Origin: Prevotella sp.
Lineage (GTDB): Bacteria; Bacteroidota; Bacteroidia; Bacteroidales; Bacteroidaceae
Length of the DNA stretch: 64,000 nucleotides
Direction: 5' to 3'
Assembly: GCA_017651265.1 (NCBI GenBank)
Contig: JAGCDO010000066.1
Coordinates: 62,001-126,000 of the forward strand
Each line of letters opens with the position of its first letter. Within the stretch, counting starts at the first letter, position 1. Made by a program: the position numbers and the translations under genes. The notes below the pieces were generated by a model. The model saw only the letters and a list, made by a program, of their open reading frames with translations, had not been told where the DNA came from and made no database searches. Below are positions 59,952 through 64,000 of this stretch, one piece after another.

Positions 59952-61199
59952 ATGGCAATCATTAAACCGTTTAAAGGTATCCGTCCACCGAAAGAGTTGG
60001 TGGAGAAAGTGGAAAGTCGTCCTTACGACGTTCTTGACAGCGAAGAGGCGAGGGCAGAGGCTGGCGACAATGAGATGAGTCTCTATCACATCATCAAACC
60101 CGAGATTGATTTCCCTGTAGGCACATCTGAGTATGATCCTAAAGTGTACGAGAAGGCTGCCGAGAACTTCAAGAAGTTCCAGGATAAGGGTTGGCTGATT
60201 CAAGACGCGTGCGAACATTATTATATATATGCACAGACCATGAATGGGAAGACACAGTACGGACTCGTGGTGTGTGCCCATACCGATGATTACCAGAAAG
60301 GAAACATCAAGAAGCACGAGCTGACTCGTCGTGACAAGGAGGAAGACCGTATGAAGCATGTGCGCATCAACAATGCGAATATCGAGCCGGTGTTCTTTGC
60401 TTATCCCGACAACAGCGTGCTCAACAGTCTGATCATGCGCTATGCAGCAACCGAACCTGAGTATGATTTCATTGCTCCTGTTGATGGCTTCCGTCATCAG
60501 TTCTGGGTGATTTCCGACCAGCAGGATATTGACACAATCACCGATGAATTCGCCAAGATGCCGTCTCTGTATATTGCTGACGGTCATCACCGCTCTGCTG
60601 CCGCCGCCCTCGTAGGTGCCGAGAAGCAGAAGCAGAATCCAAATCACAAGGGTGATGAAGAGTATAACTTCTTCATGGCTGTATGCTTCCAGGCCAGTCA
60701 GCTCACTATTCTCGACTATAACCGCGTGATCAAGGATCTGAACGGAATGAGTTCCGCTGAATTCATCGAGGCCCTTAAGAAGAACTTCATCGTGGAGAAG
60801 AAGGGAAGTGAGATCTACAAACCCGCCAAGCTGCACGAGTTCTCCTTGTATCTCGAAGGCGAGTGGTATAGTTTGGTAGCCAAAGAAGGAACCTACAATA
60901 ATGATGATCCCATCGGTGTGCTGGATGTAGATATCTCCAGTCGTCTTATCCTCGATGAGATCCTGGATATCAAGGACCTCCGTTCCAGCAACCGTATCGA
61001 CTTCGTGGGCGGACTCCGCGGACTGGGTGAACTGAAGCGCCGCGTTGACAGTGGTGAGATGCGTACAGCCCTTGCCCTTTATCCTGTCAGCATGCAGCAG
61101 ATCATGGACATTGCCGACAGCGGTAAGATCATGCCGCCGAAGGCCACCTGGTTTGAGCCGAAACTCCGTTCCGGCTTGGTGATCCACAAGTTGTCATAA
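59952..61199 (+). CDS. DUF1015 protein
   Basis: 415 aa, cytoplasmic. The N-terminal IKPFKGIRPPKELVEKVESRPYDVL and YIADGHHRSAAAA (about 212) are DUF1015 landmarks; the latter resembles the ParB/Srx-like D-G-H-H-R nucleotide-binding motif. Related archaeal proteins with this fold are free-serine kinases, and in Bacteroides I recall DUF1015 genes next to serC-serA, so a serine-linked role is plausible. Here it is separated from serA by the protease cassette and the GH5 gene and carries its own promoter. Confidence 0.88.
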   Translation: MAIIKPFKGIRPPKELVEKVESRPYDVLDSEEARAEAGDNEMSLYHIIKPEIDFPVGTSEYDPKVYEKAAENFKKFQDKGWLIQDACEHYYIYAQTMNGKTQYGLVVCAHTDDYQKGNIKKHELTRRDKEEDRMKHVRINNANIEPVFFAYPDNSVLNSLIMRYAATEPEYDFIAPVDGFRHQFWVISDQQDIDTITDEFAKMPSLYIADGHHRSAAAALVGAEKQKQNPNHKGDEEYNFFMAVCFQASQLTILDYNRVIKDLNGMSSAEFIEALKKNFIVEKKGSEIYKPAKLHEFSLYLEGEWYSLVAKEGTYNNDDPIGVLDVDISSRLILDEILDIKDLRSSNRIDFVGGLRGLGELKRRVDSGEMRTALALYPVSMQQIMDIADSGKIMPPKATWFEPKLRSGLVIHKLS

Positions 61200-61212
61200 G
61201 GGAAACCATTAG

Positions 61213-61248
61213 GCCCATCAAGCCTATTAAGCCCATCATGCCCATCAA
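61213..61248. repeat. Four 9-bp repeats in the yigZ leader
   Basis: GCCCATCAA, GCCTATTAA, GCCCATCAT, GCCCATCAA at 61213, 61222, 61231 and 61240. They end 5 bp before the YigZ start codon, where a ribosome would bind. Copy-number change could affect translation. Confidence 0.75.
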
Positions 61249-61253
61249 TCATA

Positions 61254-61829
61254 ATGGACGAATTCAAAACCATCAAAACCATCAGTGAGGGCTACTACAC
61301 CGAAAAGCGTAGTAAGTTCCTCGCTTTTGCGCATCCTGTAACCGATGTTTCTCAGGTCAAGGAGATCATTGCTGATTACAGGAAGAAGAACTTTGATGCC
61401 CGTCATGTGTGCTATGCCTACATGTTGGGAGCCGATAGGTTGGAGTTCCGGGCCAACGACGATGGCGAACCCAGTAGCACGGCAGGGAAACCCATCTTGG
61501 GACAGATCAACTCGAATGAGCTTACGGATATCCTGATTGTCGTGGTACGTTATTACGGGGGTGTGAACCTGGGTACCAGCGGACTGATTGTGGCCTATAA
61601 GGCAGCGGCCGCTGATGCCATTGATCATGCGGAGATCATCACCCGACAAGTGGAGGAGATTGTGGAGTATCATTTCTCTTATCCGATGATGAACCAGGTG
61701 ATGCGTATCGTGAAGGAGATGAATCCACGCATCGTGGAACAGCAGTTCGACAACACTTGCTCCATCAAACTGGCCATTCGTAAGTCGTTGGCAGAAGAGC
61801 TCAGGTCGAAACTGGCGAAGATTTTGTAA
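61254..61829 (+). CDS. YigZ/IMPACT family protein
   Basis: 191 aa. UPF0029 N-terminal domain with TEKRSKFLAFAHPV, ARHVCYAYMLG, NDDGEPSSTAGKPIL and VVRYYGGVNLGTSGLI, the family hallmarks. A C-terminal DUF1949-like ferredoxin-type domain (about 130-191) follows. Homologues are IMPACT/Yih1 relatives of unclear function that may bind nucleic acids. Starts 54 bp after the DUF1015 stop and probably shares its transcript. Confidence 0.92.
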   Translation: MDEFKTIKTISEGYYTEKRSKFLAFAHPVTDVSQVKEIIADYRKKNFDARHVCYAYMLGADRLEFRANDDGEPSSTAGKPILGQINSNELTDILIVVVRYYGGVNLGTSGLIVAYKAAAADAIDHAEIITRQVEEIVEYHFSYPMMNQVMRIVKEMNPRIVEQQFDNTCSIKLAIRKSLAEELRSKLAKIL

Positions 61830-61860
61830 GAGACCGACTAAGCCCTCTGAAGAGGGCCGT

Positions 61861-61995
61861 TCGAGGAAGGAGGAAGGACGAAGGAGGAAGGACGAAGGAG
61901 GAAGGAGAATAGTACAGAGATAATGTATTCATATATCAAAGCACTTGTTCTTGATATCATATCTCCTTCCTCCTTCGTCCTTCCTCCTTCCTCGA
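61861..61995. repeat. Perfect 32-bp inverted repeat of GAAGGAGGAAGGAC words
   Basis: Arms 61861-61892 and 61964-61995 are identical reverse complements (outermost bases TCGAGG/CCTCGA), with about 70 bp between them. The left arm continues with another copy of the purine-rich word. No gene in 61830-62124; the open frames that cross it are products of the repeat. It could act as terminator for yigZ or as a cruciform. Confidence 0.92.
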
Positions 61996-62041
61996 ACAAA
62001 TAGTTCAGGGGCGAGGAGCGCACAAACTTTTGCGCGAATTA

Positions 62042-62073
62042 TTTGGTGGTGACGGAAAATTGTGTTACTTTTG
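62042..62073 (+). promoter_or_regulatory. Promoter of tRNA-Ser
   Basis: TTTG (62042-62045), 20 bp, TACTTTTG (62066-62073). Confidence 0.75.
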
Positions 62074-62124
62074 CACCGACAAAAGAAAAGCCAATTGAGT
62101 AAACTCATTGGCACTCACTTAATC

Positions 62125-62212
62125 GGAAGATTGGCAGAGTGACCGAATGCGCTGGACTCGAAATCCGGTATACCCTTTCCGGGTATCGGGGGTTTGAATC
62201 CCTCATCTTCCG
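62125..62212 (+). tRNA. tRNA-Ser (anticodon CGA)
   Basis: 88 nt. Acceptor stem GGAAGAT (62125-62131) pairs with ATCTTCC (62205-62211), discriminator G at 62212, CCA not encoded. The anticodon loop CTCGAAA between CTGGA and TCCGG gives CGA (62159-62161), reading UCG. A long variable arm (TATACCC-TTT-CCGGGTATC region) marks a class II tRNA, and the T-loop GTTTGAATC is normal. Confidence 0.95.
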
Positions 62213-62220
62213 CAAAATAA

Positions 62221-62250
62221 AACAGGGAGCCGTAATGGTTCCCTGTTTTT
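62221..62250 (+). terminator. Terminator of tRNA-Ser
   Basis: AACAGGGA (62221-62228) pairs with TCCCTGTT (62240-62247), followed by a run of T. Confidence 0.88.
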
Positions 62251-62283
62251 GTATATACACATTAACTTGAGGATTTGGAAATG

Positions 62284-62871
62284 TCATTCAGAAGAGGTAA
62301 CGTCTTCAATCTGGTCGATGATCTCCTGATAGTTCTCCTGGTTCCGGTCATGAATCTTCAGTCCGATGAAACCGCCCAAGATGGCACATACACACATCGT
62401 AATGGCAAAGAACAGGAAGTTGTTATCGGGATTCTTCATATAGGTGTCGAAGATGAAATAACCGAACCACAGAATACCTGCCGGTATACCAAACATCAGC
62501 CAGTCCTTGTCCAGTTTCTTGGCCTTAGCCACTTTCTGCGATGCTTCGATCAGGTTACGGTTGTACATGGTCTTGTTACGCAGGAACCTAGCGGTATAAA
62601 GTGTGTATCCGAATACCACCAGCATCAAGATACTTAACGAGATCCATACACCTAATGACGAGCCGTTGAGTTTCACGAAAGCCCAGTAGCCGTAGGGAAT
62701 CAACAGCAGACTGATGATGCATGTTATTGTGTAACGGCGGTTGATACTGCTTGTGTTGCGCCTGAGCGACTGTCGGATCAGACTGTCGTTGACAATCTCC
62801 TGCTTCTCCAGCTTCTTCTTCAAGGTATTCATCTGCTCGCGCATATTCTCTAATTCAATTTCGTTGTTCAT
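62284..62871 (-). CDS. Four-TM partner of ECF sigma factor (pair 3)
   Basis: 195 aa. The N-terminal coiled segment (about 5-40) has KLEKQEIVNDSLIRQSLRR, almost the same as in the 29823 protein. Hydrophobic stretches lie at about 48-66, 72-92, 120-140 and 148-168. The C-terminal tail ends acidic (EIIDQIEDVTSSE), like the DIIDQIEKE end of the 29823 protein. An inner-membrane protein likely to regulate the sigma factor 13 bp upstream of it. Confidence 0.77.
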   Translation of the reverse strand: MNNEIELENMREQMNTLKKKLEKQEIVNDSLIRQSLRRNTSSINRRYTITCIISLLLIPYGYWAFVKLNGSSLGVWISLSILMLVVFGYTLYTARFLRNKTMYNRNLIEASQKVAKAKKLDKDWLMFGIPAGILWFGYFIFDTYMKNPDNNFLFFAITMCVCAILGGFIGLKIHDRNQENYQEIIDQIEDVTSSE

Positions 62872-62884
62872 AATGGGTAATTTT

Positions 62885-63364
62885 TTAATCGTTAGACATT
62901 TTTTTCAACTGCTCTCTAATTCTGAACAGACGCACACTGACGTTCTTAGTAGTGATTCCGACAATCTGTCCGATTTCCTCGTAAGAGAGATTCTCGAGCC
63001 AGAGTAGAACAATCGCCCTGTCGAAGGGTTGCAACTTAGCGATACGCTTGTGGAGCATGTCCACCTGACGTGTATCCTCGTCGCGGTCTTCAAAGAGGTT
63101 GATGTCCATGGTCAGACGGGCGGTAGCTATGCGTCGCTTCTTCCTGTCTATGGTGATACAGGTGTTGAGAGCGACACGGTAGATCCACGTCCTGATGTCA
63201 CTGCGATGCTCGAAGCTCTCGAATCCTTTCCAAAGATTCACTAGTACCTCCTGGAACAGATCGTTCACCTCGTCGGCATCTTGCGAGAACATGTAGCACA
63301 CGGTATAGATGGTGCTCTTATGTTCCGTTACGGTTTGCGCAAACTTTTTTTCTAATGTTGTCAT
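62885..63364 (-). CDS. ECF sigma factor (pair 3)
   Basis: 159 aa. Region 2: HKSTIYTVCYMFSQDADEVN and RTWIYRVALNTCITIDRKKR; region 4: FDRAIVLLWLENLSYEEIG with the following HTH. Same length as the sigma factor at 29305, with an almost identical opening, so paralogues. Has a good housekeeping promoter on the minus strand. The partner membrane protein follows after 13 bp. Confidence 0.92.
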   Translation of the reverse strand: MTTLEKKFAQTVTEHKSTIYTVCYMFSQDADEVNDLFQEVLVNLWKGFESFEHRSDIRTWIYRVALNTCITIDRKKRRIATARLTMDINLFEDRDEDTRQVDMLHKRIAKLQPFDRAIVLLWLENLSYEEIGQIVGITTKNVSVRLFRIREQLKKMSND

Positions 63365-63412
63365 TGTCTTCTGTTCTTTTCAATGATTTGATTTTTTGCC
63401 CATTAGACGTTG

Positions 63413-63445
63413 CAAAGATACGAAAAACTACACGATACTTCCAAA
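63413..63445 (-). promoter_or_regulatory. Promoter of ECF sigma pair 3
   Basis: Minus strand TTTG (63442-63445), 21 bp, TATCTTTG (63413-63420). Confidence 0.7.
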
Positions 63446-63511
63446 AAAAATCATTTTTGCCGAAGATAAACGAAAAAAAACCTTAATAACTAAGATTATT
63501 TAAGGAAATGT

Positions 63512-63542
63512 TTTGTGATTTCATAAAAAGTTTGTAATTTTG
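63512..63542 (+). promoter_or_regulatory. Promoter of rpmB-rpmG
   Basis: TTTG (63512-63515), 19 bp, TAATTTTG (63535-63542). Confidence 0.75.
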
Positions 63543-63594
63543 CACCCTGTTTGGAATAAGTATCAAAAAACGATCGTAAAAAACGTAGATAGCA

Positions 63595-63858
63595 ATGTCG
63601 AAGATTTGTCAGATTACAGGGAAGAAAGCCATGATCGGCAACAATGTTTCCCACTCGAAGCACCGCACAAAGCGCAGCTTTGACGTAAACCTGTTCAGCA
63701 AGAAGTTCTACTATGTAGAGGAGCAGTGCTGGATCAGACTTAAGATTAGTGCTGCCGGTTTGCGTATTATTAATAAAGTAGGTCTTGATGCAGCCCTGAA
63801 GCAGGCTGTAAGCAAAGGCTATGTTGACTGGAAGGATATTAAAGTGATAGGAGAGTAA
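63595..63858 (+). CDS. rpmB: 50S ribosomal protein L28
   Basis: 87 aa, a large-subunit protein. Starts [20 protein letters not shown] with the family HR-KR-F segment ([17 protein letters not shown]) and [16 protein letters not shown]. Length is typical of the Bacteroidota form. First gene of the usual L28-L33 operon; 3 bp before rpmG. Confidence 0.98.
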   Translation: MSKICQITGKKAMIGNNVSHSKHRTKRSFDVNLFSKKFYYVEEQCWIRLKISAAGLRIINKVGLDAALKQAVSKGYVDWKDIKVIGE

Positions 63859-63861
63859 ACC

Positions 63862-64000
63862 ATGGCATCAAAGAAAGCTAAAGGTAATAGAGTACAGGTT
63901 ATCCTGGAGTGCACTGAGATGAAGAGCAGTGGTCTTCCTGGAACAAGTCGTTATGTCACGACCAAGAACCGTAAGAACACTCCGGAGAGACTGGAGATGA
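63862..64000 (+). CDS. rpmG: 50S ribosomal protein L33, N-terminal part (3' end outside window)
   Basis: Starts [20 protein letters not shown] and continues [14 protein letters not shown] to the window edge, about 46 of some 62 codons. Typical Bacteroidota L33, without the zinc cysteines in the part seen. Confidence 0.95.
   Translation, partial: MASKKAKGNRVQVILECTEMKSSGLPGTSRYVTTKNRKNTPERLEM

Noticed and set aside
59934..61187. 417-codon frame antisense to the DUF1015 gene
   Set aside because: Shadow of a well-supported gene with matching promoter; the antisense product is low in family features and rich in His/Leu/Ile typical of reversed coding strands.
61838..62114. Two minus-strand frames of about 61 codons
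   Set aside because: They read through the purine-rich inverted repeat (Gly-Arg-Lys-Asp strings) and have no start context.

Overview
The window looks like a Prevotella-type member of the Bacteroidales, probably from the rumen or gut. The reasons are Bacteroidota-style promoters (TTTG, 19-21 bp, TAnnTTTG) in front of many genes, TonB-dependent receptors with carboxypeptidase-regulatory-like domains, a GH5 cellulase with a C-terminal secretion-type tail, xylose and glucuronate isomerases, rubrerythrin, several ECF sigma factors, and AT-rich leaders without clear Shine-Dalgarno sites. I cannot name a species. No rRNA, integrase, transposase or CRISPR array was seen. One tRNA (Ser, CGA) is present.

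Layout. 1-1475: the 3' part of xylA and a small lipoprotein. 1476-2887: a gene-free, highly structured stretch with a large dyad of short words, 22-bp tandem arrays, a GC-rich repeat, and a promoter-ncRNA-terminator unit whose RNA can fold into a 6S-like rod. 2888-14332: a visibly AT-richer, tightly packed eight-gene operon and the highlight of the window. It encodes a vWA-like lipoprotein, a 3-TM protein, a tubulin/FtsZ-like NTPase, a 1051-aa Hsp70/actin-like ATPase, a MotA/TolQ/ZorA-like channel with a long coiled tail, a MotB/OmpA/ZorB-like partner, a triple DUF4357 protein and a membrane-anchored beta-beta-alpha-metal nuclease. 14333-14930: 60-bp tandem repeats and the wreck of a small toxin-antitoxin locus.

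15048-20422: manC, a fucP-type permease, a TTD14-like P-loop/CYTH protein, dapA and an AraC regulator. 20499-33960: rubrerythrin, asparaginase, two TonB-dependent receptors, an M28 peptidase, an alpha/beta hydrolase, an ECF sigma/anti-sigma-like/secreted protein operon, and two pairs of ECF sigma factor plus 4-TM protein. A third such pair is at 62284-63364. 34079-42662: uxaC, a stand-alone Wza-like export lipoprotein, glmS and carAB. 42873-53473: a DUF6078 protein, then a long co-directional run of metY, DUF4375, smpB, metH, HAD, map, tsaD, pncC and a DbpA-like helicase. 53636-61829: serC, serA, an AT-rich accessory cassette (lipoprotein, small membrane protein, clostripain-type C11 protease), a GH5 glucanase, a DUF1015 protein and a YigZ protein. 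62125-64000: tRNA-Ser, the third sigma pair, rpmB and the start of rpmG.

How it works together. The core genes serve sugar isomerisation, amino-sugar, pyrimidine/arginine, lysine, serine and methionine synthesis, and translation quality control. The accessory parts are the 2888-14332 operon and the 55827-57992 cassette. The operon combines an ion-driven envelope motor, two cytoskeleton-like NTPase folds and a nuclease. The best hypothesis is an envelope-located defence or DNA-processing machine related to, but distinct from, Zorya. A second theme is a set of extragenic islands, each built from its own short word repeated in both orientations. Several are phased at 10-11 or 22 bp.
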